Positions 1 to 9,640 of a stretch of DNA of 64,000 bases are shown piece after piece (positions within the stretch are counted from its first letter, which is position 1; each line of letters starts with the position of its first letter). The position numbers and the translations under genes are program-made. The notes under the pieces are model-generated. The model ran no database searches. It was not told where the DNA came from and worked only from the letters and a program-made list of their open reading frames with translations. The stretch lies in the NCBI GenBank assembly GCA_029932855.1, contig JAOZPG010000015.1, forward strand, positions 1-64,000, written 5' to 3'. Source of the stretch: Bacteroidales bacterium. Its GTDB lineage: Bacteria; Bacteroidota; Bacteroidia; Bacteroidales; VadinHA17.

Positions 1-287
1 TTGAAAAATCAACAGAAAAATTAAAATGCCCAGACTTATAAAAAGAATAATTTTAACATTATATCTTAAATCATCGTTGAAAGGGTAAGGTTTATTTAAA
101 AATTTAAACATGTTTCAATCTTTTTTATATTGTTGACATCGATTTGAATATGGTGCGTTTGGCATTTTAACGCTCCAAATTTTCAATATACTCCTATGTC
201 TATATATTGCTATTACCTTCATTGTTAGCACTATCTGCCAAATGCACTATTTTTTTTTGTGTGTGTGTAGGTTCTTATTTATCCATT
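1..287. other. AT-rich non-coding end of window
   Basis: No convincing gene is visible in this stretch. It is AT-rich, with a T-run and a short GT repeat near 250-270. The 12-mer ATTGTTGACATC at about 129-140 recurs in the right arm of the inverted-repeat element at 2638-2723. The region lies downstream of the minus-strand gene that ends at 288. Confidence 0.5.
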
Positions 288-863
288 TTAAAAATTATAT
301 CCCAATCCTAGCATTACTCCAAATTCAATTAGGCCCAATTTTTCATTTAGAAACAGATGTTTTTCATATTTAGGGTTTATGTAGATGAAATAATTATTGT
401 AATCATATTTAGCCCCCAAACCAAATCCTATCCCAATACCAAAACTATTTTCTTTATTATATACTTGATAATCTAACATTAATCCATAATTGAAATAGAA
501 GTATTTCCAAAAGTTATGATTTAGATAAATTGGAGTAGAAAGCAGCATGTAGTTTCTCATTTCAGGATCAAGATTTGGATCCGCATCGCTTTCAAATTTA
601 ACTTTAGCATTTAGATAGTTTACGCCTATTTCATAACCCATTTTTTTCTTTGATTTGAAATCAGAAAAGTATCTTATACCAAATGAATTGCTTTTATTCA
701 AACTATGTGAGCCAGTGCCCATTACAAATCCAGTTCTAAGAATACTTGGAAATAGGCTTCCTGTTGACTTGCCATAAACAAAAGCAACTCCTGTACCTAC
801 TTGGGCAAATGAGAAAAACGAGTAAGAAAAAAAGATGAATGTTAATAATAAGTATTTTTTCAT
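288..863 (-). CDS. Outer-membrane beta-barrel protein (porin-family-like)
   Basis: A 191-residue protein with a clear N-terminal signal peptide (about residues 1-20, ending FSFAQ). The rest alternates short aromatic and polar beta strands separated by Gly/Asn turns, and it ends in a strand terminating YNF, as in small outer-membrane barrels of Bacteroidota. It probably sits in the outer membrane; no substrate can be inferred. It is transcribed from the minus strand, apart from its downstream neighbour at 1003-2580, and the surrounding DNA is more AT-rich than the block from 3 kb on. No catalytic motif is seen. Confidence 0.6.
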   Translation of the reverse strand: MKKYLLLTFIFFSYSFFSFAQVGTGVAFVYGKSTGSLFPSILRTGFVMGTGSHSLNKSNSFGIRYFSDFKSKKKMGYEIGVNYLNAKVKFESDADPNLDPEMRNYMLLSTPIYLNHNFWKYFYFNYGLMLDYQVYNKENSFGIGIGFGLGAKYDYNNYFIYINPKYEKHLFLNEKLGLIEFGVMLGLGYNF

Positions 864-1002
864 ATTAATCGGTTTGTATAAGAATAGTAGCCGACTGCAG
901 AACTCGAATTTTTCAAGTTACTACTAAATCTTATGCGGATTACAATGTTCATATCTATTGCTATTTCGGCTATTATTTTTATATATTGTTACCAAACGTA
1001 TT

Positions 1003-2580
1003 TCAATGTTTTATTATTTTTTTTACAATTATTCTTTTTGATGTTATTACTTGAACAAAGTATATTCCTTTAGATAAATCACTCAAATCAACAACTAAGT
1101 TTTCAATACCATTTAAGTTTTGTTTTACTAACATAACTTTTCCACTTTCACTAATTATGGCTACTTTATTTAGATTCTTACCTTTTATCGTTACCCTTGA
1201 AGTTAACGGATTAGGAAACACCTTGATATCAGAAATGTATTCAGATGATAATTGTTTGATTGATAACAATTGTCCGGTCATTGACATTCGTTGATACCAA
1301 ATGTTCAATTTTCCGTTTCTGGTATCTCCCCATACGGCATTTAATGTATCATCTACTAATTTTATAGACATAAAGTCATTTCCTGAGTATGCAAGAATTG
1401 TATCATAAACAACAATAGTATCTGAAATTCGGAAATTTAGGGAAAAATTAACAGAATCATTATTTCTAATAGCGCCCCATATTTCTGACGAAGTGGCATA
1501 AGTTGAATCTGTTCCATTTCGTCTATCTCTCCAAGCAACCACAAGATCTCCATCATTATCAAAATCTGCCCAAATCAGATCTTGCATTCTATTATTAGCA
1601 ATTGGGTCGTCATTTATTCTAATTGCAGTAGACCAGCTTAGTCCGGCATCTGTACTCTCACGCATAAATACATCAATATCTCCATAAGTTACATCTAAAT
1701 ATAAAAATACCAAATGATTTGCATCTGCAGGATCGGCTATTAACAAGTAGCCTGTTTTTGCTAAACTATCAGTAACACTTGTAGCTAAAAAAAAAATATT
1801 ATTATGAGACAAACTATTCCCTCTGTCAGTTGAACTTGCCAAAATAAATTGAGCATAAAGCGATTGAGATGGGACATAACTTGGATATGCAGTATAAAAA
1901 GTTCCGTTTGCTGACACGCAATTAGTAGGCATTGGTTGTGGAATATATGATCCTGCTAACCAATTTGTAGTATCAAGATAACGCCACTGATTAAAACTAT
2001 TTTCACCATCAGTAGAAACTATTAAATATGGATTATAAGGAGCTGTTGCTCCTTTCGCATTCATTGAAGTTATATAGATATTACCTTGATTTACACCGCT
2101 TGATTGGTCTATAGAAATCCATGGTCTATCTATTGGTCTTTTGTTAGGGTCTGAGTTTAACGTAATTACTTCAACAGGATTACCCCAAGTTAGTCCACCA
2201 TCAGTTGATTTACAAACATAAATCCCACCATTTAACGGACTTACATCATAACCTGTAAAATCAATATAAGAAGAATAGATATTTCCATTATTATCAAACT
2301 CAAGAGAAACATCGGCAGATGTATATGTACTAACTGTATGAGGTAGATTATTTGTAACGGACCAATTTTGTCCGCCATTAAAACTTACTTTTGTTTTTAT
2401 AACAAGTCGATTGTTTAATTTCCAGCCCATCCACGCTACAACAATATGTTGCGAGTTATTCGGATTTATTGACAAATATGGTTCTCCGTCAAATACATTA
2501 CCTACTGATATATTTTGATTTTGCCCAAAAGAAGGTGCAATTAAAAATAATGTTAATGCAAAGATTAATATTGTTCTCAT
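1003..2580 (-). CDS. Secreted BNR/sialidase-fold protein with T9SS sorting domain
   Basis: A 525-residue protein with a signal peptide (residues 1-19, ending PSFGQ). The body contains several Asp-box-like turns (for example STDGGLTWG, STDRGNS and STDAGLSWS), typical of BNR repeats in a sialidase-like beta-propeller. The last 75 or so residues (VFPNPLTSRV near the start, KGIYFVQV near the end) match a type A T9SS C-terminal sorting domain. The product is therefore probably exported through the outer membrane and anchored at or released from the surface. Catalytic residues of true sialidases (Arg triad, FRIP) are not evident, so enzymatic activity is doubtful; it may be an adhesin or binding propeller. 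Confidence 0.75.
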   Translation of the reverse strand: MRTILIFALTLFLIAPSFGQNQNISVGNVFDGEPYLSINPNNSQHIVVAWMGWKLNNRLVIKTKVSFNGGQNWSVTNNLPHTVSTYTSADVSLEFDNNGNIYSSYIDFTGYDVSPLNGGIYVCKSTDGGLTWGNPVEVITLNSDPNKRPIDRPWISIDQSSGVNQGNIYITSMNAKGATAPYNPYLIVSTDGENSFNQWRYLDTTNWLAGSYIPQPMPTNCVSANGTFYTAYPSYVPSQSLYAQFILASSTDRGNSLSHNNIFFLATSVTDSLAKTGYLLIADPADANHLVFLYLDVTYGDIDVFMRESTDAGLSWSTAIRINDDPIANNRMQDLIWADFDNDGDLVVAWRDRRNGTDSTYATSSEIWGAIRNNDSVNFSLNFRISDTIVVYDTILAYSGNDFMSIKLVDDTLNAVWGDTRNGKLNIWYQRMSMTGQLLSIKQLSSEYISDIKVFPNPLTSRVTIKGKNLNKVAIISESGKVMLVKQNLNGIENLVVDLSDLSKGIYFVQVITSKRIIVKKIIKH

Positions 2581-3103
2581 ATAATTGTTTTTGTTTAATT
2601 AATCCGACCTTCGCTATTCCTCATTATGTTTAGCAACCCAGATGTCAACAATTCAGTCAAAGACACAAAGACTGCGAAGCAGCATGGATTTGACTCCCGC
2701 ATAGCGGGATTGTTGACATCTGGTTATATATGAAGTAAAGTTAATTAATAGCATTATAATTTGCCTGTTATGAGGAGCTTATTGTACTTATTATAGTTTT
2801 AGTAAGCCCTCAAAATCTGCTAATTCAGAGGATTTAGTATAATTTTCATAATATGGATAGTTTGCATTTTTATCTGGCTGATAAAATGCTGTTTTTTTTC
2901 TTAGCCTGAACATGAGAATATATTTCCTGACATTGGAAGGCTTATAAGCCATGGCCAAACAGTTGCTGACGGCAATAAAATGTAAGGGAGGGCAAATCTT
3001 TTTAAAGTATTGTTGTGTTTTTTATAATTCCTTTACCTTAAACACAGGAAATTAGTAAATTAGTGCCCAAAAGAGGAACTAAATCTAATCTTATTTCAGC
3101 ATT
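2581..3103. other. Intergenic region between divergent genes
   Basis: About 520 bases with no supportable gene. The left part carries the inverted-repeat element at 2638-2723. The right part is AT-rich and should contain the promoter of the OmpA/PD40 gene starting at 3104. No tRNA or riboswitch was recognised. Confidence 0.5.
2638..2723. repeat. 86-bp element with 15-bp perfect terminal inverted repeats
   Basis: The arm at 2638-2652 (CCAGATGTCAACAAT) is the exact reverse complement of 2709-2723 (ATTGTTGACATCTGG). The interior holds a second hairpin, CCCGC-ATA-GCGGG, at about 2696-2708. Transcribed, the segment would fold into a long two-part stem. It contains no ORF. It could be a miniature inverted-repeat element, a structured RNA or a terminator-like structure; family membership is unknown. 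Confidence 0.5.
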
Positions 3104-5644
3104 ATGAAACAATTTGCAAATATCCGCTTCTTTTTAGTTTTGTTTTCTTTTATTGGACTAAGCGGTCTTTCCTTTGCTCAGAGAGTGGATGAGTTCGAGG
3201 AAACATTTCATGAGGCAGAGTATGTATTTTTTTCAGAGGAGAATTATGAAGATGCCCTGAAGCTGTTTACCCGTCTTGAAAAGATGCAGGAAGAGAATGC
3301 AAATGTAAAGTATTACATTGCTGCCTGCTATCTGCGCTTAACAGGAGATAAAAATAAAGCCATTCCTTATCTTGAGGCTGCCGTAAAGAATGTTTCGGTT
3401 GATTATGAATATGGTTTTGAAGAAAAAAGAGCGCCCCTGGATGCTTTCTACTATCTTGGATATATCTATCATATTAATAACCGCCTGGATGAAGCTATGG
3501 AGGTTTACAATGAATTTTTGAGCAGGCTTAGCCCTGAAGAATACCTTAAGGTGGATTTTATTGAGCAGCAGATAGAGGCATGTAAGATAGCACACAAGTT
3601 TCAGGATGATCCGATAAAATTCGAGGAGCTGGAGATAAATGAAAATATAAACCGCCTGCCTTTTAATTTTTCTCCTGCAGTGTCCGGAGATGCTTCTGTT
3701 ATGGCTTTTACATCCAGCCTGGGAGGTGATAATAAGATATTTGTCTGCAGAAAGATATCTGGTAAATGGAGTAATCCTAAAGATATTACAAGCCTGCTTG
3801 AACTAAGGGGAAGTGGAACCAGCTCCTCTCTGTCATATAATGGGGAAGAGTTGTTTATTACAGTTGAGAATCAGTTTGAGTCTGATATTTATTTGAGCAG
3901 GAGGGAAGATGGTAAATGGATTAAAGCAAAGAAGCTGGGTAAAAATGTAAATACCAAATACTGGGAATCAGGAGGTTCCCTGTCTCCGGATGGAAAATGT
4001 CTGTATTTTGCCAGTAACCGGAAGGGTGGCTATGGTGAGCTCGATATATATGTGTCTGAGCTTAATGAAAAGGGAAAATGGGGGAAAGCCGTAAACCTGG
4101 GTTCAGAAATAAACAGCCCTTTTCATGATGCATCACCCGTTTTACAAAATGATGGGAAAAGCCTGTATTTTTCGTCACAGGGACATTATAATATGGGGGG
4201 ATATGATCTCTTTACTTCTGTTAAAGATGATGATGCTAAGTGGAGTACACCTGTAAATCTTGGATACCCGATAAATTCAACAGACGATGATATGAATATT
4301 GTGCCTGTGGGGAATGGAGATGTAGTATGCTATGCTCCCTTTACGGAAAGTGGTGAGCAGGGACAGAAGATAAGATTCATTGCCCTTGATACGGGGTCTG
4401 GTAAGCTTGAAGCCACAGTACAGGGAAAAATAGATACTGATGATAATTACCCGGAACTGACAAATGCATTTGTTAAAGTTGTGGAAAAGAATTCAGGAGA
4501 TACAGTGAAAGTTGTGAAAGTTGATCCTGAAACAGGAGAGTATTCACTCAGCATGCTTGAAGGGTCTTACTCCTTTATTTTTTCCGGAGATGGCTATGAG
4601 GAAAACGAATGCAATCTGATAATTCCTGAGCACAGGACTACCCCGGATATAAACCTGAACCAGGAGTTAAAGTCGGAAAAGCTGATGACAGGGGATTATA
4701 TTTTACTTAAGAATATACTGTTTGCTTTTAATGAGTATAAGCTTGATAAGGAAGCCAGGATGGAGCTGGAGCGTGCGATTGATGTTTTAAGGCTCTACCC
4801 TGATCTTGAGTTTGAGATTGAAGGCCATACTGATGCTATTGGCAATGCTGAATATAATATGGAGCTATCAGCCAAAAGGGCAAGATCTGTATTGAACTAC
4901 CTGGTTGGCAGAGGACTTGACAGGTCGAGGTTCAGGACAAAAGGATATGGAGAGATAGTTGCAGTGGCAATCAATGATGAAGAAGAAAAAGGCGATGATC
5001 CTGAAATAAGGAGGCTTAACCGCAGGGTAGAATTTAAAGTACTGAGGTCGGAAACAGAAGTATTGATAGAAAAGAATGTTTTTATTCCAGACTTGTTTAA
5101 AGACAATAAAAGTCTTAAATATACAGTTGTTGTCATGAAGGTTAAGGAAAAGCTTTCAAAAGACTTTTTTGACCAGTTTGCCATGAAAGAGCTCGAATAT
5201 GTAAAGGAGGAGAAAACAGCTGACGGATATATTTATACATTAGGTGTATTTCTTCAGAAGAATGAGGCTTTCAGGATAACAGGTGATTTGAAGAAGGTGG
5301 GACTTACTGAGGCGAGGGTTGTTGACCAGCATGAACTGTCTGAAATTGTTGGGGAGGACAGGGTGAAAACGGAAGCGTTTTTCGGATTGCCTGAGACTAC
5401 CAATGAACTGCCTGTTTATACCATACAGGTGCTGGCACTTAAATGGCTTATTGATAGCGAGAACTCTCCGAAATATCGTAAGTATAAAGGAACTACGGTC
5501 TATAAGTCGAAAAGTGGTTATTACAGGTATACTATTGGAGAATATAAGGGTTTTACAAAGGCAAAAGCGGCCTTAAAAGAGCTAAAGCTAAAGGGACATA
5601 AAGATGCATTTATCAGGCGCAAATCTGATTATGAGGGCATGTAA
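3104..5644 (+). CDS. TPR-PD40-OmpA family outer-membrane protein (PorE-like) with SPOR-like tail
   Basis: An 846-residue protein. Signal peptide at residues 1-26 (ending LSFAQ), then TPR-like helices (about 30-160), a PD40/WD40-like propeller with repeated motifs such as LSPDGKCLYFASNRKGG (about 185-430), a carboxypeptidase-regulatory-like beta domain (about 445-520), an OmpA_C peptidoglycan-binding domain (about 531-650, with the GHTDAIGNAEYN motif) and a C-terminal SPOR-like segment (about 769-840). OmpA_C domains tether the outer membrane to peptidoglycan. This order resembles PorE, a T9SS accessory protein, but the length and the extra C-terminal domain differ, so the T9SS role is inference. 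It starts a plus-strand run with the mutarotase gene 35 bp downstream. Confidence 0.85.
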   Translation: MKQFANIRFFLVLFSFIGLSGLSFAQRVDEFEETFHEAEYVFFSEENYEDALKLFTRLEKMQEENANVKYYIAACYLRLTGDKNKAIPYLEAAVKNVSVDYEYGFEEKRAPLDAFYYLGYIYHINNRLDEAMEVYNEFLSRLSPEEYLKVDFIEQQIEACKIAHKFQDDPIKFEELEINENINRLPFNFSPAVSGDASVMAFTSSLGGDNKIFVCRKISGKWSNPKDITSLLELRGSGTSSSLSYNGEELFITVENQFESDIYLSRREDGKWIKAKKLGKNVNTKYWESGGSLSPDGKCLYFASNRKGGYGELDIYVSELNEKGKWGKAVNLGSEINSPFHDASPVLQNDGKSLYFSSQGHYNMGGYDLFTSVKDDDAKWSTPVNLGYPINSTDDDMNIVPVGNGDVVCYAPFTESGEQGQKIRFIALDTGSGKLEATVQGKIDTDDNYPELTNAFVKVVEKNSGDTVKVVKVDPETGEYSLSMLEGSYSFIFSGDGYEENECNLIIPEHRTTPDINLNQELKSEKLMTGDYILLKNILFAFNEYKLDKEARMELERAIDVLRLYPDLEFEIEGHTDAIGNAEYNMELSAKRARSVLNYLVGRGLDRSRFRTKGYGEIVAVAINDEEEKGDDPEIRRLNRRVEFKVLRSETEVLIEKNVFIPDLFKDNKSLKYTVVVMKVKEKLSKDFFDQFAMKELEYVKEEKTADGYIYTLGVFLQKNEAFRITGDLKKVGLTEARVVDQHELSEIVGEDRVKTEAFFGLPETTNELPVYTIQVLALKWLIDSENSPKYRKYKGTTVYKSKSGYYRYTIGEYKGFTKAKAALKELKLKGHKDAFIRRKSDYEGM

Positions 5645-5679
5645 TTTGCAGGATATTTTAAAACATAAATAATTAGTCA

Positions 5680-6834
5680 ATGACTATAAGGAATTTTGTC
5701 AGATTATCAAGTATCAGCTTATTGATTATTATGGTGGCCGTGCTTACTTCATGCGGGAATAAGACTGGTAAGAAGGAAATAAACACAACTAAGTCGAAAA
5801 TGAAAATAAGCAATAAGACTTTTGGAAAAGCAGGTGATAAGGAAATTAAACTTTTTGAGCTTGAGAATGAGAACGGAATGAAGATCAGCATTATTAATTA
5901 CGGTGCTATAATTACTTCTGTAATTGTTCCTGACAGGGATGGCAAGTTTGAAGACGTGGTGCTTGGATTTGATAGTTTGCAGGGGTATTTAGATGGGCAT
6001 CCTTATTTTGGAAGCCTGGTGGGAAGGTATGGAAACAGGATAGCAAAAGGAAAGTTTGAGCTTGATGGTGAAGTATATCAACTGGCAATAAACAATGGAG
6101 AGAACCATCTTCATGGCGGGCTCAAAGGATTTGACAAAAGGATATGGACTGCTGAAGCATTTGAAGACAAGAATAGTGTTGGCGTAAAAATGCAATACAC
6201 AAGTATGGATATGGAAGAGGGTTACCCCGGAACACTCAAAGTATTAGTCACTTACTTTCTGACAAATGAGAATGAGCTTAAAATTGATTATAAAGCTGTA
6301 ACAGACAAAGCTTGTCCGGTGAATCTTACGCAGCACAGCTATTTTAATTTTACCGCCGGTAAGGAAAATATACTAAATCACCAGCTAAAGATAAAAGCTT
6401 CTAAATATGTTGAAGTTGATCAGGAACTGATTCCCACAGGAAAGCTACCGGAAGTAAAAGCTACGGCTTTGGATTTTCTTGATTTTCATTCTGTAGCTGA
6501 GAGGATATCTCAGGTTCCCGGTGGTTATGACCATTCTTATGTCTTTGATAAGGAATATGGTAAGTATGAATCTGTTGTTGAAGTATATGAACCAGAGAGC
6601 GGAAGGTTTATGGAAATGTTTACAACTGAACCGGCTGTGCAGCTTTATACAGGCAACTTTCTGGATGGCAGCCTGACAGGCAAAAACGGGATAAATTATA
6701 ATAAGCATTACGGCTTTTGTCTTGAGGCACAGCATTATCCCGATTCGCCCAACCAGCCTGCATTTCCCAGTACAATATTAAGGCCTGGCGAAGAATACAC
6801 TCAAACAACTTTGTACAAATTCTCAACTAAATAA
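5680..6834 (+). CDS. galM: Galactose mutarotase (aldose 1-epimerase), lipoprotein
   Basis: A 384-residue enzyme that interconverts alpha and beta anomers of galactose or glucose. The N-terminus is a lipoprotein signal with a lipobox ending LTSC (Cys about 25), so it is probably periplasm-facing. Family motifs present are GRYGNRIAKG, the substrate His in NHLHGG, the catalytic His in QHSYFNF, and the catalytic Glu in EAQHYPDSPNQPAF. It feeds galactokinase, encoded about 11 kb away on the minus strand beside a symporter. It follows the OmpA gene by 35 bp and precedes the FGE fusion gene by 17 bp, consistent with cotranscription. Confidence 0.93.
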   Translation: MTIRNFVRLSSISLLIIMVAVLTSCGNKTGKKEINTTKSKMKISNKTFGKAGDKEIKLFELENENGMKISIINYGAIITSVIVPDRDGKFEDVVLGFDSLQGYLDGHPYFGSLVGRYGNRIAKGKFELDGEVYQLAINNGENHLHGGLKGFDKRIWTAEAFEDKNSVGVKMQYTSMDMEEGYPGTLKVLVTYFLTNENELKIDYKAVTDKACPVNLTQHSYFNFTAGKENILNHQLKIKASKYVEVDQELIPTGKLPEVKATALDFLDFHSVAERISQVPGGYDHSYVFDKEYGKYESVVEVYEPESGRFMEMFTTEPAVQLYTGNFLDGSLTGKNGINYNKHYGFCLEAQHYPDSPNQPAFPSTILRPGEEYTQTTLYKFSTK

Positions 6835-6851
6835 GTTATCCGGCAAGTAAA

Positions 6852-9629
6852 ATGAGTCGAGTCAAAAACAATCTTATCCTGGTCCTTTTCTTATCATTTG
6901 TATTTGCCTGGTATTCTGATGCCCAGACACTGAAGAGCTTTGGCTTCAGGTACTCAAACGGACTTGAGATTGCTTCTATAGGCTTTGAAGAAAGTGACGA
7001 GATTGTAATGACCCGTCCAATGCCGCTATTTAGTTTCCTTGTAAATGGCAGGCAGGTATTTTCGAGTGATGCAACTGTGCGTTATGAGGGCAATATTATT
7101 CGCTATATGTTTAAGGATGGTATAATTGGCACATTTAAAACGATAGAGGATGAAGAGAAAGGCTGGAAAGGAATATTACATATTCAAAACCACTCTACTG
7201 ACACATTAAGGATTGAAAATGTGGTTCCCTTTGGGGCCTATGACGACCATGTTTATCTAACTGCTGAAGGTCCTCCGGGTTTAGCACGATCACATTTGTA
7301 TCTTCCTGGGAAAAAGCCTGTAAGAGTTATCTTACCTGACAATGCATGGGAGCTTGGTTATGCTTCCATACAGCTGGACAATAATTATTCAGTATGTGCA
7401 TTTTGCAGGCGTACAGCCGGACATAATGCGGTGCAAAAAAGGTTTTATAGTCTTTTGTCACCTAATGCCAGCATAGAATATACATTTTTTGCCGATTTGT
7501 TTCAGGGCAAATGGCAGAATGGTTTGAAATTAATGTTTCGTGACAGGTATCTTGGTGACCTGGAAGGTTTTGATAACAGCCTTTATGAGCGTGAGGACCT
7601 GAAGTGGATCAGGGATAAATATCTTATCGCTCTTCAATTTGCCTGGGACAAAGAGTTTTATGATTCTGAAAAGTTGAAGTTCCGCTTTCCCTTTTTCCTT
7701 GATGATGCACAGAAAAAACTTGGCGGATACGATATATTCGGGATCTGGCCGGGATGGCCCCGCCTGGGGGTTGATCAGCGAAATCAGTGGGAGATGTATG
7801 AAGATCTTCCTTTTGGTCTGCCCAAACTGAAAGAGCTATCTATATATGCCAGGACCATGGGTACCAGTTTTTTCATTTCGTATAATCCTTGGGATAATAG
7901 TACAACTAAGGCTGACCATTTGCAGGAAATGGCCAGGATTATAAAGGAAGTGGATGCAGATGGTGTGGTTTTAGATACCAGGGGGAGCTCAAGCAGGGAG
8001 TTACAGGAAACTGCAGATATGGTTAAGCCCGGGGTTATTATGTATTCCGAAGGTATGGCGGTTCCTAAGGACATGCCCGGCATTGTTGCAGGAAGGGTAC
8101 ATAATGCAATTGAGAGGTCACCAATATTGAATCTTAATAAACTCATTAAGCCTGATTTTGCAATTTTCAGGGTTATTGACCTGAGCCGCGGATCTTTTGA
8201 AAGGGATATTGCCATTTCTTTCTTTAATGGATATGGTACTGAGATAAATTATTTCAGGCCCGGCAGGCCTGACTGGATGGACCCGGCATTTAAGTACCTG
8301 GGAAAGACATTGAGAATATTAAGGGAAAATAGTTCTGTTTTTCATGATCACGACTGGACACCATTAATAACTACATTAAAAGATAATATCTGGGTAAATG
8401 AATGGAAGTCTCCTTCAAAAAGTATTTACACAGTTTTAAATATGGACCCGGAGGGATATACAGGGCCGCTGTTTGAGGTGAAAGCATCTGTGGACCATCA
8501 TTTTGTTAGTCTGTGGAACCACATGGAAGTAAGTCTGGTAAAGCAAAAGACTAAATACTTTATAAGTGTTGATGCCAGTGAGTTTAATAAAAACTTAACG
8601 GGCACAAACCAGGAAGGCAGTATAGAATGTATTGTACGTTTTCCTAAGCTTTTGAAATGCAGGTTTAACAAAGACTCGCTGATGGTAACTACCACTAAGG
8701 CAGGCCAGATAAGAATATGGGAGTCTGAACCGTCATATGCCAGCGAGCCGGCTGTTTTTGAAAGTTCGCATGTTGCCATAAGGTTAAGGGATCATTTTAA
8801 TAAAACAGAAGGCAGGTTTATTATACAGCTGGTTCATGACGGAGAACTGCTGGATGAGTGTGTAGTTGAATTTATGTCAGGGATGCCTTACCTGGTTAGC
8901 AGCACTAAGGCTACAAAAAGGGTAAAGAAAGCTCCCCGAGGGATGCTTGAGGTAGATGCCGGCAGTTTTATGTTCAGTGTTTCCAATCCCGACCAATTTA
9001 TTCCATACCCCGATTATTCAACAGCCCGTGAAATGGAACTAAAGCGTTTCTTTATTGATAAATACCCTGTTACAAATCAGCAGTTCCTTGAGTTTATGCA
9101 GGCTACATTATATTCACCCGAAGATTCGAAAAACTTCCTTAAGCACTGGGAAGACGGAACATATCCACAGGGCCAGGCCAAATATCCTGTTGTTTATATA
9201 GATATTGAAGATGCCAGGACTTATGCCGAATGGGCAGGGAAACGGCTTCCAACAGAGATTGAGTGGCAATACGCTGCCCAGGGAAATGATTCCAGAACAT
9301 GGCCATGGGGTACTGAGTTTCATGGAACCAAGTGTAATAATTCATTTGGGAGACCCACTCCGGTAGATGCATTTTCTAAGGGAGAGAGTCCGTTTAAAGT
9401 AGCCGACATGGTTGGGAATGTCTGGCAACTTACAAATGATGTATATGATAACGGTAGTTATCGCTTTGTAATAATAAGAGGTGGTAGTTATTATAATCCC
9501 GAATCAAGTATATGGTATGTAAAGGGAGGACCCCAGCCTCTTGACCACACTCAGATGTTATTGCTTGTATCACCCGGTTTTAACAGGAATGCAACTGTTG
9601 GGTTCAGGTGTGTTAAGGATGCCGAGTAG
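6852..9629 (+). CDS. Secreted fusion: glycosidase-like region plus formylglycine-generating-enzyme-like domain
   Basis: A 925-residue protein with a signal peptide (about residues 1-24, ending SDAQ). The N-terminal 650 or so residues look like a glycoside-hydrolase-type architecture: a beta-rich start, then a probable TIM-barrel stretch with DADGVVLDTRG and VIMYSEG, whose Asp and Glu sit where retaining glycosidases place acid residues; this is inference. From about residue 697 to the end there is an FGE-sulfatase/SUMF1-like domain: FFIDKYPVTNQQFLEFM, YAEWAGKRLPTEIEWQYAA, VADMVGNVWQLT, IIRGGSYY, and a final VGFRC. True FGEs activate sulfatases, but many relatives are lectin-like or serve other enzymes, and no sulfatase lies nearby. 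It ends 12 bp from the convergent S9 peptidase gene. Confidence 0.75.
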   Translation: MSRVKNNLILVLFLSFVFAWYSDAQTLKSFGFRYSNGLEIASIGFEESDEIVMTRPMPLFSFLVNGRQVFSSDATVRYEGNIIRYMFKDGIIGTFKTIEDEEKGWKGILHIQNHSTDTLRIENVVPFGAYDDHVYLTAEGPPGLARSHLYLPGKKPVRVILPDNAWELGYASIQLDNNYSVCAFCRRTAGHNAVQKRFYSLLSPNASIEYTFFADLFQGKWQNGLKLMFRDRYLGDLEGFDNSLYEREDLKWIRDKYLIALQFAWDKEFYDSEKLKFRFPFFLDDAQKKLGGYDIFGIWPGWPRLGVDQRNQWEMYEDLPFGLPKLKELSIYARTMGTSFFISYNPWDNSTTKADHLQEMARIIKEVDADGVVLDTRGSSSRELQETADMVKPGVIMYSEGMAVPKDMPGIVAGRVHNAIERSPILNLNKLIKPDFAIFRVIDLSRGSFERDIAISFFNGYGTEINYFRPGRPDWMDPAFKYLGKTLRILRENSSVFHDHDWTPLITTLKDNIWVNEWKSPSKSIYTVLNMDPEGYTGPLFEVKASVDHHFVSLWNHMEVSLVKQKTKYFISVDASEFNKNLTGTNQEGSIECIVRFPKLLKCRFNKDSLMVTTTKAGQIRIWESEPSYASEPAVFESSHVAIRLRDHFNKTEGRFIIQLVHDGELLDECVVEFMSGMPYLVSSTKATKRVKKAPRGMLEVDAGSFMFSVSNPDQFIPYPDYSTAREMELKRFFIDKYPVTNQQFLEFMQATLYSPEDSKNFLKHWEDGTYPQGQAKYPVVYIDIEDARTYAEWAGKRLPTEIEWQYAAQGNDSRTWPWGTEFHGTKCNNSFGRPTPVDAFSKGESPFKVADMVGNVWQLTNDVYDNGSYRFVIIRGGSYYNPESSIWYVKGGPQPLDHTQMLLLVSPGFNRNATVGFRCVKDAE

Positions 9630-9640
9630 TTGTCCTTAAC

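Noticed and set aside
7784-8215. Antisense open frame of 143 codons within the FGE-fusion gene
   Set aside because: It is a shadow of the plus-strand coding frame, with no family features or signals of its own. Similar antisense frames throughout the window were rejected for the same reason.
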